This document shows positions 1-10,819 of a stretch of 64,000 nt of DNA, in pieces. Under the pieces are notes generated by a model. That model ran no database searches and was not told the origin of the DNA. It saw only the letters and a program-made list of their open reading frames with translations. The stretch comes from Trichobilharzia szidati (taxonomy: Eukaryota; Platyhelminthes; Trematoda; Strigeidida; Schistosomatidae), in contig OX235271.1 of the NCBI GenBank assembly GCA_944472155.2, positions 88,735,256 through 88,799,255 of the forward strand, given 5' to 3'. A program made the position numbers and the translations under genes. Within the stretch, counting starts at the first letter, position 1. Each line of letters opens with the position of its first letter.

Positions 1-150
1 TGATGAAGTCCTCAACTACCTGTTGGAAAAACGTTTAGTAACTGGAATGCCACGTTTCTGACCTTTATGGAAGAACTTACTGAATTAACATCGGTGTTGA
101 AAATTTGAATTTTGTTCCTTATACGAGTAGTATTAGATGATTGTAACCTT
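1..150 (-). mobile_element. RTE-type LINE, ORF2 C-terminal fragment
   Basis: On the minus strand this matches the late ORF2 segment seen in better copies at 51690-51840 and 54590-54720 (the stretch encoding 'IRIFN.NVKSV..YGSETW'). It is full of indels and stops and runs off the window start. It is joined directly to an APE-domain fragment at 195-640, with the RT between them missing. Confidence 0.6.
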
Positions 151-640
151 ACTTCCCTTTGTGTTGAATACTGCTTTCATTATCTTAGAGATTGGTTCCT
201 ACTGCATAAGAACTTTGGCTGCTATTAGTGACATCATGATAGCCACTCCCTTAGCATGCTGGTGGTTGTCGTCTGGGTAATCTGAGTAGATTACTGGCTC
301 TACATTTAACAGACTGAAGAGTCCACATCCATTCCTCACAGATTCGTAGCACTTCTGTGCCAGATCTTTTGACTTATTTGGTAACCTGGGCAGCCTTACC
401 AGCTTTGTACATTGTACGAACATTCCACGTCCCAGTGTTTATTTTAACTTTCATCGAAAGGAAACACATCGTCTGACTTGCTTCCTGAAGGCTTTCACCA
501 GCCCATGTCATTTCATCTTCCCCGTTCCAGTAAAGAATAAGTTTCTGTAGTGATGTGATTGGTTTCCCGGGGTAGGGTCACTAGCCACACTTAAAACCTT
601 CCCATTTTTCTCTGGCTTAGGATCTGCTAGAAAAATAACG
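150..640 (-). pseudogene. LINE apurinic/apyrimidinic endonuclease (APE) fragment, broken
   Basis: Minus-strand translation gives an APE-like segment with 'NLLNVEPVIYSDYPDDNHQHAKG'-type order (an I-YSG-DDN-HT-GVA block typical of schistosome LINE endonucleases), then 'NTKGSKVTII' near 160. The same block occurs at 16500-16750. Upstream (toward 640) is the non-coding leader of the ORF. In-frame stops make it dead. The APE would nick target DNA to prime reverse transcription. Confidence 0.6.
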
Positions 641-1487
641 AACTAGTAAATCAGGAGAAATTAAATATAATAAAAAAATGAAAACTGTTTACTGCTTATA
701 TAATTCAGTGTTAAACTCTTCCCTTGTTTAGCACATTTTACCATAAATTTTGACACTCAGTGGGGTATTAGTTTAAAACAAATCGGTTTCAGTGACGTGT
801 TCCAAATCTTATGTAGCTCAGAATTTCAATTCTCGACAGTATTCACAGAAATGTGTTTCGCTCAGGTGAATACTCTCGTAACCATTTGTTAATTGGCACT
901 TTCGTGTATCACTTACAAATTTTCAGTAATTTCGAAAGAAATACAAAACCAGTAGGTTGTAGTGGATCGTGATATGCAATTTAGATTCATAGCAGAGACA
1001 ACATTGTTTAGCTCGGATAAAGGTAGCATGATGTTTTAAATAGTAACTTCAAGCCCTATTATATTCCAGAAGAATAAAATCGCTTCATTTCTGTCGTGAA
1101 ACAGAGATAAAAATCATAGCAAAACCACCAGTGATACGTGTCTGTTATTCCTCCATTTAACCAGATTTGGAAACTCTTAAGCAGTCATTATGATACTAAT
1201 AATAGTGTAACATACATTAAGGTTGTATGATGAGGAGTTTTATCAACAAAATACAGTCTGATCATAAAACAGCGAGAAACAATCGAAGTCATACCTACAG
1301 TTTTGAATAATTTATAGTACTCAGAAATTCCGGACGATAAGTGTTAAAGTCCTTCTTAATTCCTAATTTCTTCATTTCTGATATTTAACCAAACATATAC
1401 ATTACTTTCAGTAATAGTGAAAAACTCCTCTTAGTACTTCTAGAAAACCTTTTAGGAGCGCTTTGATAAAATGAGATTGTTCCATAT
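641..1487. other. AT-rich stretch, no gene seen
   Basis: No coding pattern, RNA gene or repeat shared with the rest of the window was recognised. Confidence 0.6.
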
Positions 1488-1795
1488 TTGATCACAGATT
1501 GGTATAAGTTGGAAAACCACTGAAAAGCAGAGTGTACTGGACAGTCTTTTCTTCTTAGTTCGGGACTCTCCATCAGTGTGCACCGATGATCCCACTGGAG
1601 ATTGAACCCTGGACCTTCAGGCAACGAGGCCGACCCCTTATTCATTCATCTACTGGGTCGGGATTCAGTAACCTGTGAATTCTATCCTTGTCAATTTACG
1701 CATATAGCGCGATCGCCGGCCAGTGTCATCGATGAGTATTTGTCCTCACACCTGACCTGATGGATCCCATTGGTCACAACTCCAGGCAGCTTCGT
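1488..1795 (-). repeat. HHR-A SINE copy (tRNA-headed, hammerhead-like)
   Basis: Minus-strand copy of the window's commonest short repeat. In sense direction it has a leader, a tRNA-like head (box A-like tggctgaatggt, box B ggttcgaaccc; here the B box is gggttcaatct), then a hammerhead-like block ending in ctgtccagtac, then a short tail. The core is eroded here (ctgatgg...agaa). The leader near 1680-1740 (gcgcgatcgccggccagtgtc) is well kept. Confidence 0.75.
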
Positions 1796-2224
1796 ACAGG
1801 TGTAACAACAGAAGACAAGGGCCAGGCAACAGATCGTTTATTAAGGAAATCAAAGCATATTTATATATTTTCATGTACATTATTATAGTTTGGTTAAGCA
1901 AACAAACACAGTCTTCCGATTGGTTGTTTCTCACTTAAAGTTAATCTTTCATCTCTTTGTGACTGTTTCTTGAATGTCAGATCATCTAAATGTTAACTGT
2001 AACCACCTACGCCAAGTCTGCTGTGGTCGGTTTTGAATCAATCTTTGTTCATATTTTCTCACAACAAATCTTGAGAACGCAAACATTGACGTAAATTACT
2101 GTCTACCAATTTGGCTAGTAGACAGCTCTCACCACACAGGAACCTGTCACTAGCGAGCAACAGATGAATTCTTAAAAGTCAGTATGGCAGAACTTAGAAT
2201 TCGGGGGCTATCAGGTACTGGCTA

Positions 2225-2345
2225 AAGTAGATGAATGGTCAAACTGTTTTGCCTGGTAATCTGAAGGTCCTGGATTCGAACTCCAGTGGGATCGAAGTTA
2301 TGTACAGCTGAAGAATCCCAGACCTGAACATAAAATTTGCCTAGT
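2225..2345 (+). repeat. HHR-A SINE, truncated copy
   Basis: Plus-strand head (agatgaatggtc, box B-like tggattcgaac) followed by gtacagctgaagaatccc. The first hammerhead core box CTGAAGA is intact, but the copy is cut before GAAA. Confidence 0.7.
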
Positions 2346-2794
2346 ATTCCTTGTTTTTCAGCGGTGCTTTGAATGACACCGATCCGACATAAAACTTGAA
2401 ATAAATCATATTCCTACACATTAACATATGAAACGTAGATTGCGTTGTGTTTCAGTGGTTAAATAGAACGGAAGGAGTGTCTGGTGACATAGACCCTAAT
2501 TTCGTTTGAATATTGTTATCTTTTTTAATCAATAGGTGGTAATCAGTATTACTGTTGAGTTCTGACTGTTCTGGTTATGATAGTCTTTCTAAAACCTTTA
2601 CAATAGGCCATTGAGCTAAGTGACACTAAAAGAGCATTCACTTAAATGTACGGCAAGAAATAATCGATTGGCTGGCAATTTAGAAAGACGACTTATAACC
2701 ATAAAAATGAAGCCTGCGAATGAACGCAATGTAAACTCATTTCTGTGATTATTACTTAAATACTTGATTTCCAACAGTTTATTCGTGGGGATTT
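2346..2794. other. AT-rich stretch, no gene seen
   Basis: Nothing recognisable. Short reading frames here look like chance. Confidence 0.5.
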
Positions 2795-3020
2795 GATTTG
2801 TATCAAGTTTGACCATGGATTGATATCATTCAGAGAACCTTTGAAAAACCGGAAGTACTGGAAAGCTGTTTCGTCCTAGTTTGGTTACCATCGGAAGTAC
2901 GCGCCCACCTGGTTTTGAATCCACCACCTACTGGTTGCAAGGTGAGCTCGCAGACCATTCACTCACTGGCACCTGCTTTAATGACCCATGAATTCTAACT
3001 TCTGCCAATTCGTGATTTTA
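2795..3020 (-). repeat. HHR-A SINE copy
   Basis: Minus strand. It holds the tail (gagaacctttga), hammerhead-like block (stem II ggacgaaacagc on the minus strand), a B-box relic (ttttgaatcc) and the tRNA-like head near 2960. The core reads CCGATGG on the minus strand, so it should be inactive. Stem I (GTACT/AGTAC) is preserved. Confidence 0.75.
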
Positions 3021-3239
3021 GTGTAAATTTAATTATTCTCTAGGTATTCTTAGTTATTTTCCACCGCTGCGGCACCGCGGTGGCACACCACGATAATTCT
3101 GAAATGAAAAAATCTGTAATACCTTCACAGTTATGAATATCATTATTGTGAGTCTACATATAACTACGTTGATTAAATTCGTTTTAATTCACACACCGAT
3201 TTTACTGGAAATAAAGATTAACATTATAAAAGTTGTTAT

Positions 3240-4010
3240 GTTTGCTGAACGTAAATATCAACAGATTGTTTACTCAATGGCTTAAGATGGATGACGTATT
3301 GTTTTGTTTGTAGCAGAATAAGCAATCTGAAAATGCCTTCACGAAAAAAAGTTGATTAACAATATTTACACATTCTGAATATAACAACTAACTTTGTAAT
3401 TACTACCGTTTTCCCCTTAGGCTGTAGATCATTTTACTAATATTTGTATATCTTCTTTCGAATTAATTCTTATTATTTGTTATTATTATTTATTATTCCC
3501 ATTTCGAATACTTGCTGCTGTGTGATGGTGTTGTTATTATTGTGTCGAAGAGGCTGTGGCCTACACAGTGAAATATTCTGCAAAATCCTGCTTTGATTTT
3601 CTGAGCGTGCTGTGATCATTTTAAGTAATTTTATAATGTGTTATTTAACGACGGAAATTTCGTCTGAATTCAAGGACTACCATGCTATCGTTGCTTGATC
3701 TTGGACTGTCAGTCAGAATCAACCTTTGTTCTGTTCGATTTTTACAGATAGAGCACTGACCCCACTATTTTGCGAATATTCTTATCATTTTTCAGGTAAT
3801 TTAGAATTGTGTTTGTTTGTACCTGGGAAACTTTTAAACTGTATAGCTACCCGACGGTATTATCGAGGTGATTTCATACTTTCGATACAAGTTATCATAA
3901 CAGATTCTTTACGTGCAGTCATGTTGGAATATATAATATATAATATTGTTGGAATGTAAATTTTAACGGCGTGTAACTCGCGAAAGTTTGACAAGCTATA
4001 CAGAAGAAAG
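3240..4010 (+). repeat. Unclassified dispersed repeat, family F copy 1
   Basis: Similar in order and length to 53250-53975. Shared landmarks are tgtagcagaataag near the left, atttgtatatctt in the middle, gtgtgatggtg/gcgtgacagtg, and ggcaagctatacagaa at the right end. It is T-rich with no coding match. It could be an LTR or the untranslated part of a larger element. It ends just before a PLE (4251), as the other copy ends just before LINE sequence. Confidence 0.45.
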
Positions 4011-4255
4011 CGTTGATTAGTTTCCTGTATTCATACCGAAATACCTCAATTTTTTGATATTACAGTGTTGTATGGTGGTACTACACTGAGAAAAATGAAA
4101 GCCAGCTCCAACAATGTAAGCATCACTTGTCGCAGTAAACACGTTCAAATATAAACTAACGTCATGTTTACAGCCAAATTTTAAATGAGAGCCTGTATTA
4201 ATGTGCTTAATTATACTTAAACATTTTTTAGATAAATGTTGACAAATAAAAGATC
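4011..4255. other. Spacer before the PLE frame
   Basis: No gene seen. The PLE homology begins abruptly at about 4250, so the element is 5'-truncated here. Confidence 0.4.
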
Positions 4256-5296
4256 ATGGCAGAGTTTTATATATCTAACCTCTTTTCGTCATGTTTTAAT
4301 AGAGTAAATGGTCCATTGAAACAAGTAATAAATAAAACTGACTCTTATTTTCGTTATGTTGATGATACTTTTATTATTCTTGATGTGAAAGCTGAGAAGA
4401 ATGAAATGTTTATTAAATTTAATGATGGACATCTATCGCTCATCTTCACTTGTGAAGAAGAACATGATGGTAGACTACATTTCCTTGACGTCCAATTGAG
4501 CAGAAGAGAGGATGGTTCACTCAAGAGAGATGTCTATAGAAAACCTACATCTTTAGGACAATATACACATTTCCTCAGTTTTGTACCAATCCGATACAAA
4601 GTCAATTTGGTCAGATGCCTCACGAATAGAGCAAGACGTATCTGTACAGATGACTCCCTACAAAATGAGTTAGGATACATCCAAAATACGCTGGTCCAAA
4701 TGGGTTATCCTAGTAGATTTGTAAGGAGACACATGAACACCAAGTACAATAAAGAGAAACTGACAACAGTTGAAAAGAAACAACTGTTCATGAAATTGCA
4801 ATTTAATGGGGACGTGGCTAGCGAAGTCTTACATCTGAGATTATCGAGAGCGATAAAACGGACTTATACTGCCGCCACCCTTTGTTTGTCATTTTCCAGC
4901 CGACCAATTATGATTGCTCAAGTGAAAGACAAGCTACCTAGCTGTGCCACATCTATGTGTATCTATAAATTTAGTTGCTCCTGTGGAGAGAGCTATATAG
5001 GGCGAACAACTAGACAGCTTAACAAACGCATTAATGAGCATCTTCCTTCATGGTTTGGAAAAGGTCAAATAAAATCTATAAGAAGTTCTATTTTGGCTCA
5101 TTTGATTGATAGTGGTCACCAAGTGGACAAAAATAGTGCCTTCAAAGTTATCTATCGCATTCCATCGAGCCTTTCGAACGGAATTCGAATCCGTCTTTTA
5201 CACATAGCCGAAGCTATGGGAATTCGAGAGAACAATCCTAGTCTTTGCATACAAAAGAAGTTTGTTCTACCTTTGTCTCTCCCTTGGCCTAGGTAA
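4256..5296 (+). CDS. Penelope-like element polyprotein, 5'-truncated: RT palm/thumb plus GIY-YIG endonuclease
   Basis: A 346-codon uninterrupted frame. It would encode the C-terminal part of a PLE protein that copies RNA to DNA and cuts target DNA. Visible: RT motif C YVDD at residues 34-37, followed by FIILDV; a thumb/connector (about 70-230) with FLDVQLSR, VYRKPTS and RARRICTDD; then the GIY-YIG nuclease at about 234-340, with CIYKFSCSCGESYIGRT (235-251), R258, EH at 261-262 and the C-terminal SLCIQKKFV-LPLSLPWPR signature. The N-terminal RT fingers and motifs A/B are absent, so the ATG used is only the first in frame and not a native start. Typical PLEs are around twice this length. It cannot be autonomous, yet the lack of any stop suggests a fairly young copy. 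The nearest relative in the window is the broken copy at 57150-57995. Confidence 0.9.
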   Translation: MAEFYISNLFSSCFNRVNGPLKQVINKTDSYFRYVDDTFIILDVKAEKNEMFIKFNDGHLSLIFTCEEEHDGRLHFLDVQLSRREDGSLKRDVYRKPTSLGQYTHFLSFVPIRYKVNLVRCLTNRARRICTDDSLQNELGYIQNTLVQMGYPSRFVRRHMNTKYNKEKLTTVEKKQLFMKLQFNGDVASEVLHLRLSRAIKRTYTAATLCLSFSSRPIMIAQVKDKLPSCATSMCIYKFSCSCGESYIGRTTRQLNKRINEHLPSWFGKGQIKSIRSSILAHLIDSGHQVDKNSAFKVIYRIPSSLSNGIRIRLLHIAEAMGIRENNPSLCIQKKFVLPLSLPWPR

Positions 5297-5730
5297 ATTC
5301 TATTCAAAACCCTCCCACCCTTTCTTATTTTCCATCTCCTTCGTATTTTTATGTTATTTATTTAAAGTCTGATTATCTGTCCACTTCACCATTAGTATTA
5401 CGTAACTTTTAAGATTTGACCTAATTTATTTATTGAATTGTCTACATATACATATATTACTACCTTTGTTATTCTTATCGCCACCTGCATAAACCTTATT
5501 ATCAATATTTTGTTATCATTATAATCATCGTTATTAACTACGTTCAAAACATTTACCACATTATTATTATTACTATTATTATTTGATCCACAAAATCACC
5601 GTCATTGGTTAAAATTTTTTATATATAAATCTATGTAAATTAGAGTAAAGCCTGAAGAAGATCTAACTGAAAACAATATTGTTCGCTTATATGTCTTGTT
5701 CTAATAGAGTAAATGCTCATTTCTTTACAA
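5297..5730 (+). mobile_element. 3' untranslated tail of the PLE
   Basis: AT-rich, with runs of ATT (5558-5590), then a conserved tail (tagagtaaagcctgaagaagatctaactgaaa, split around 5640-5675). This tail is also found at 38040-38075 and on the minus strand at 57165-57220, each time downstream of PLE sequence. It marks the element's 3' end. Confidence 0.65.
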
Positions 5731-5869
5731 ACCAACATATTCAGTTGACATGTGCCAGTACATTTTTATAGTAACAGAAAATTTTGACATCACCTCGAAG
5801 TTTTTTTTAAACACATAATTCGTCAAAAAGATTTCTTCTCGCGGCTCCTCTACAAAACTTTATATATAT

Positions 5870-6225
5870 ACTGTTACTACCAAAACCGACTTGTTGTGGT
5901 CCGAATGAAGGAAATATACCATTGCGTTTCGGCTACAGTATAGCAGACGAAACTTTCTTGAGAGACTCACAGTCAGCAGCAAAAAGACGGTTATTCGTGG
6001 TCAGACCTATGGTTCTATTCAAAAGTAATAACATCAAAAACTCAAATTTACCTCAACAGAGACGTTAGGCAGCTGTAACGGTTTGACAAGTATCTAGTAT
6101 AAAACAAACACTGTAGAATAAAGCTAACTAACGAAAATTCAACCATAAGAAGTAGCTGAAAATCAAGTAGAGTATTCCCGACAAAGCGAGATCAAAATTC
6201 TGGTCGCAAGTTACATTTTGCAATC
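5870..6225 (+). repeat. Dispersed repeat family E, copy 1
   Basis: Diverged copy of the unit seen at 38877-39570 and 63200-63870. Shared blocks: ctgttactaccaaaacc, acagtatagc, caacagagacgttaggcagct, aaaattcaaccataagaag and attcccgacaaagcgagatc. Frames are broken. No known domain recognised. Confidence 0.6.
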
Positions 6226-6394
6226 CACTTGTTGCAATCATTTCTACCCTTAAATTGTTGCATTATCATCCCCTTGACATGTTGATATTACTTAATTATT
6301 GTTAAAAAAACCTATCACTACTATAGAATGGTGAAATCTTGCATTGCTGGTTACTTCTTAATCGAACTGTTCCAAAATGATGAATAAGTTTTCA

Positions 6395-6905
6395 TCATAA
6401 ATTAGTCGGTGGTCCCTGTCGAATAGTCCTACTCTGAGTCCCTCCAATTGTTAGACTGTTAATTTCACTTTCAGACGCAGACGTTGGTTTCCATGATTTT
6501 TCTACTATAGAAGGCACTGAATTTGAATGTTAGATACCTTGGACTATGTCTTTCCTTTACTCCTTCTTGATCATCTCACCTCATGTTAATTTCTGGAAAG
6601 ACATCTTGTCTAACCCTCTACACAAAGAAGTTAAGACATTCTAGTTTCATTCTCTCCTTGATTTTTTAGTTTGTTATTCCCTGTATTCTACCTATTCTTC
6701 TTCATTGCTCGCCTTTGTGTTACATTGTTGAGGGCACTAGAAGCTGTTGGTAATGCAAATGAGAACGTTAAACTAACAATCTTAATAGCTTTGTGGACAG
6801 ACACTTGAACTTATGCAAGAACTCGGTGAATATCATATTGTCTGCTGATTTTGAGCAGTCTGTTTATCCACAACTCTTCCCTCGCATATTTCATCAGGGA
6901 GGATT
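6395..6905 (+). pseudogene. CR1/Jockey-like LINE ORF2 C-terminus, heavily decayed
   Basis: Aligns with the better copy at 55875-56740. Landmarks are a 'ttagactgttaatttcac' block also at 33500, a YLGLCLS-like stretch at 6530, 'gaagttaagacattc' at 6628 (encoding KKLRHS), 'ttccctgtattctacctattct' at 6675, and a 'ccacaactcttccctcgcat' block at 6870. Many indels. It is the post-RT C-terminal domain of an APE-type LINE. Confidence 0.6.
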
Positions 6906-6944
6906 AGAATCAACTATAAAACTCGCCGAGACCTATCTTTTGGC

Positions 6945-8035
6945 AGCGGTTTAGAACCAAGTAGCTTCTCCTCAGCCGAATAGGGATTTTTCTAAACTGG
7001 GCTAGGGCCCTAGGGACCATACTGCTGGAACCTTAGTAGGGAGGCTAGGACCTAGGGAAGCTATATATCAATCGATAGCTCTCCATGAGATCTACCCATT
7101 GATGCCGGTTTCGCACCTCATAGCTTCTCCTCAGCCGAATAGGGATTTTTCAAAGGCTGTAGGGGAAATCCTGTCTCTAGGCTCAGAAATCATGCTGCAT
7201 GCTGACCTCGTGATATTTTTAGCTCCGCACCTCCAGGTTGCTTGCCATGTTGTATGTAGCTAGGGGGCATTGTCAACCTTAGGGCCACAGGGAGGCATAG
7301 ACTGCTAGGCACAAAATCCCCCGTATTTTTCTTAGGAATAGCGTTCGCCCTCTGATTTATATACCCTTCGATTTTACTCGACGAGACGAATCGATTGGTA
7401 CCGTCTTGCCTCTGTAGGACCTATGGTTGCGGAGTTATGGATTTTTAAAGGTTGGCAGGTTTCCCCATAGATATCGTAAGTCTTCCATCCTTTTACATTA
7501 TATCCTATTATTTTTATTCATGTTTTGGCCAGATTTCTGTCTTAGCTAGCTTCATGCTTACTATGCTAGGGCACTTAGGGCCGATACTTGCAATTTTTCC
7601 TTAGGGAGGCCAGGACCTAGATAAGCTATATAGCAATGGATAGCCCTCGATGAGATCTATCCACTACCACCAGTCTCAAGGCACATAGCTTCTCCTCGGC
7701 CGACTAGGGATTTTCAAAGACTAGGGAGGATACTCTGTCTCTTGGCCTGTAGGTCATGCTACAGGCGTAGCTCCTGACACTTTTAGCTCCGCAACATTAG
7801 GTTGTATGCTATGGCATAGGTCTGTAATAGGCAGCATCAACTTTAGGGACACCAGAGAGGCGGAAACGGCTACGCAGGGAAACCCCGGTATTTTCTTTAG
7901 GAAGAGCGTTGACCCCTTGATTTATATACCATTGGATTCTGCTCGACGAGAGAAATCTATTGGTACTAGTCTCGTCTCTGTAGGGCTTACGGTTGCGGAG
8001 ACATGGTAAGGTAAGTAAGATAAGGTAAGTAATAT
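6945..8035 (+). repeat. Tandem monomers of about 566 bp in a LINE 5' leader
   Basis: Two diverged units lie head to tail: one about 7030-7440, the other about 7599-8006, with the landmark gttgcggag near the end of both (offset about 566 bp). A partial third sits at 6945-7030 (tagcttctcctcagccg at 6962, 7122 and, as ctcggccg, at 7686). The region is richer in G/C and CTAGG words than its surroundings. It leads straight into 115-bp repeats and then an RTE-type ORF, so I read it as a modular 5' untranslated region, like the monomers of some mammalian L1 promoters. Promoter activity is inference. Confidence 0.6.
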
Positions 8036-8461
8036 AAGTCCACCTTAGGGAGACAACCCTTAGGGAACATCGCTCTGGGAGAGGAGATAGTTCCCACCAG
8101 GAACTATCAAACACAATACTGGGTAGATGGAGCTCATAAGTCCAGAAAGACAGTCCATCTTCGGGAGACAACCCTGAGGAAAAATCGGTCTTGGATAGGA
8201 GATGGGTGCCACCAAGACCTATCAAACCCAATACTGGGCAGATGGAGCTCATGAGTCCTGAAAGACAGTCCATCTTCGGGAGACAACCCTGAGGAAAAAT
8301 CGGTCTTGGATAGGAGATGGGTGCCACCAAGACCTATCAAACCCAATACTGGGCAGATGGAGCTCATGAGTCCTGAAAGACAGTCCATCTTCGGGAGACA
8401 ACCCTGAGGAAAAATCGGTCTTGGATAGGAGATGGGTGCCGTCAAGACCTATCAAACCCAG
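8036..8461 (+). repeat. 115-bp tandem repeat, about 3.7 units, LINE 5' leader
   Basis: Units begin at 8036, 8151, 8266 and 8381, an exact 115-bp period. Units 2-4 are nearly identical, unit 1 is diverged. Units 2 and 3 each carry a 19-codon mini frame (ATG at 8202 and 8317, stop at 8259-8261 and 8374-8376) that reads MGATKTYQTQ... The ATG at the same place in unit 4 (8432) opens the LINE ORF itself. In unit 1 the ATG is ATA. Confidence 0.92.
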
Positions 8462-9150
8462 TGTAATGCTATGATGAGAACAATATCAGTAAACGCCATG
8501 CCGGATCGGTCGGGGCCCGGTTTAACAACGACCGCGCTTTCTGCTGCCGTGTCACAGGGCAGAAGTGATAAGTTAGCTACTGAGACACACCGACTAATAA
8601 AACTCCCAAATGCTGACACAGTCATAGGAACATGGAATGTTCGAACGCTTTATGCCTGTGGGAAAGTAAAAGAACTGACCCATGAACTCAGTAAATACCG
8701 ATGGGACATCCTAGGCTTATCAGAAGTTAGGTGGACAGGCTCGGGAGTAACAACTACAGAAGAGGGTCATAAGATATGGTACAGTGGGGACGAAGAGAAA
8801 CACCAACATGGTGTGGGTTTCATCGTAAACAAAAAACAAGTTAACTCTGTAATAAGCTGTAGACCCGTAAACAATAGAATCATTTCTCTACGAGTTAGGG
8901 CTCAACCACTTAACATAACAATAATACAAGTTTATGCGCCTACATCTGAATACCAGGACGAGGAAGTAGAATGCTTCTATGATGAACTAGAGGAGTGTAT
9001 TATTGAGGCTCCGAAAAAAGACATTCTTATTGTCATGGGTGACTGGAATGCTAAGGTAGGTGAAGATGCATATGACCAATGGGCAGGCACAGCTGGACGT
9101 TTTGGATTAGGTGAAACCAATGAGAGAGGAATAAGACTGCTGGAATTTGC
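8432..9150 (+). CDS. RTE-type LINE ORF, N-terminal AP endonuclease domain, cut by assembly gap
   Basis: 239 codons stay open until the N gap. The endonuclease nicks target DNA for target-primed reverse transcription. Visible APE signatures: IGTWNVRTL at 65-73 (Asn69 metal/phosphate site), SEVRWTG at 97-103 (catalytic Glu98), the IIQVYAPTSEYQ block at 164-175, and GDWNAKVG at 203-210 (Asp/Asn catalytic pair). The C-terminal SDH motif and the RT would lie in or past the gap. The start at 8432 lies inside the fourth 115-bp repeat, and residues 1-10 copy the mini frames of the upstream repeats. The APE is unlike the one in the fragments at 150-640 and 16440-17045 (no IYSG-DDN block), so at least two LINE lineages are present. 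No stop or frameshift is visible. Confidence 0.85.
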
Positions 9151-9644
9151 NNNNNNNNNNNNNNNNNNNNNNNNNNNNNNNNNNNNNNNNNNNNNNNNNN
9201 NNNNNNNNNNNNNNNNNNNNNNNNNNNNNNNNNNNNNNNNNNNNNNNNNNNNNNNNNNNNNNNNNNNNNNNNNNNNNNNNNNNNNNNNNNNNNNNNNNNN
9301 NNNNNNNNNNNNNNNNNNNNNNNNNNNNNNNNNNNNNNNNNNNNNNNNNNNNNNNNNNNNNNNNNNNNNNNNNNNNNNNNNNNNNNNNNNNNNNNNNNNN
9401 NNNNNNNNNNNNNNNNNNNNNNNNNNNNNNNNNNNNNNNNNNNNNNNNNNNNNNNNNNNNNNNNNNNNNNNNNNNNNNNNNNNNNNNNNNNNNNNNNNNN
9501 NNNNNNNNNNNNNNNNNNNNNNNNNNNNNNNNNNNNNNNNNNNNNNNNNNNNNNNNNNNNNNNNNNNNNNNNNNNNNNNNNNNNNNNNNNNNNNNNNNNN
9601 NNNNNNNNNNNNNNNNNNNNNNNNNNNNNNNNNNNNNNNNNNNN
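9151..9644. other. Assembly gap (494 N)
   Basis: Run of N. It interrupts the LINE ORF. The sequence after it (9645 on) shows no LINE coding, so the element's RT is either in the gap or lost. Confidence 1.
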
Positions 9645-10819
9645 GTGGAACAAGTGAAATAATACCTGGGGCAATTCAAAGTGAGAATAGTAATAGTAAC
9701 AACTGACGTAATAAAGGAAGAGTATACAAATTGAATAAACAAAACGACAAATAGGTTGAGCCAAAATATGATTAGAGATTGCCATACGTTAGCATGGACA
9801 GATTAACACCATGAAAACTGCAGGTGTTGAACGAAATTTTTCTGCATACAGAGGTCTGGCTTTTTGATTCAGTGACCAAAGCTTCAGCCATACAGATGGG
9901 TCGGATACGTAGTGATTTGGAAAAATTGCTTTTCACCTTGTAGATGACCTTAAGGGCGAATGTTCAACGATCGTGCTTCTTTTTGCTCCACTTCTACCTC
10001 TTCCTAACCATGTACGACAGTGTTCTTGCAGCCTCTTGGACAAAACTCGAGTCGAACGACAGATATACCTAGGTCCATACGAGCAGGTGTATTGATAAAC
10101 TCACATAGTATTCAGTGGCGATTCATGATGGCGAGTTTCACTCAAAAGATTAATGAGAAGTATTTTTAGGCATTCATAACAACAACAAAACAACAGTTCC
10201 TGCTTTCATCTAAACAAAATAAAATAAAAAAACCTGCTGTCTATTAAAGGTTAGCAATGATACATCGCATATAGTTTATGTGTTACATAGAAAAGAAAAA
10301 GGATAAACAGGAAGTCAAAATTCACCTGTGTTTACTTACATAACTCAATATCCTACCTAATTGTACAAATTCATTTCCCTTATGAATTGATATCTGTGTT
10401 TTTGTTTAGGCTGAAAGCAAAACATCCACTTAAAATACAGCATACTTTATTTATTTTCCATTCATTTTCTTTCACTGTATTTCTCCCCTTTTCACATAAT
10501 GTTTACTTTGAGTATTCCTTTTTTTAATTCACTCACAAACATCCGCAGAATAAACAAATAAATGTAGAGATATTCTGCAGAAAGTGAAAAGAAAGCAAAT
10601 TTGTGTAGTCTGCAGCGTTTATGAAAACAAACTTTTTAAAAAATAAACACCAAACAAACAAACAAACAAAAAAGTTGTGAAAATTAATCTCCTTCTTTAT
10701 TTACTGCCTATCAGTCAATCACTAAAGTAATATGAGATATTTGTTTAAATTTCACATAAATGACAAATAAACTGCTGAACAATGATTGATGATTAAGTTG
10801 AACCTGCGAAGTTATGCTA
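9645..10819. other. No gene seen; short (CAAA)n run
   Basis: No element was recognised. A (caaa) microsatellite lies at about 10650-10675 and the rest is AT-rich. The segment 9880-10080 is less AT-rich but has no open frame of note. Confidence 0.5.

Noticed and set aside
7809..8330. 173-codon minus-strand frame over the leader repeats
   Set aside because: Antisense to tandem repeats, cycling through the repeat in different phases; no domain and no independent support.
9051..9785. Long open frames across the N gaps on both strands (also 28110-28772)
   Set aside because: They exist only because N cannot encode a stop; flanking codons show no homology except the true LINE frame at 8432-9150.
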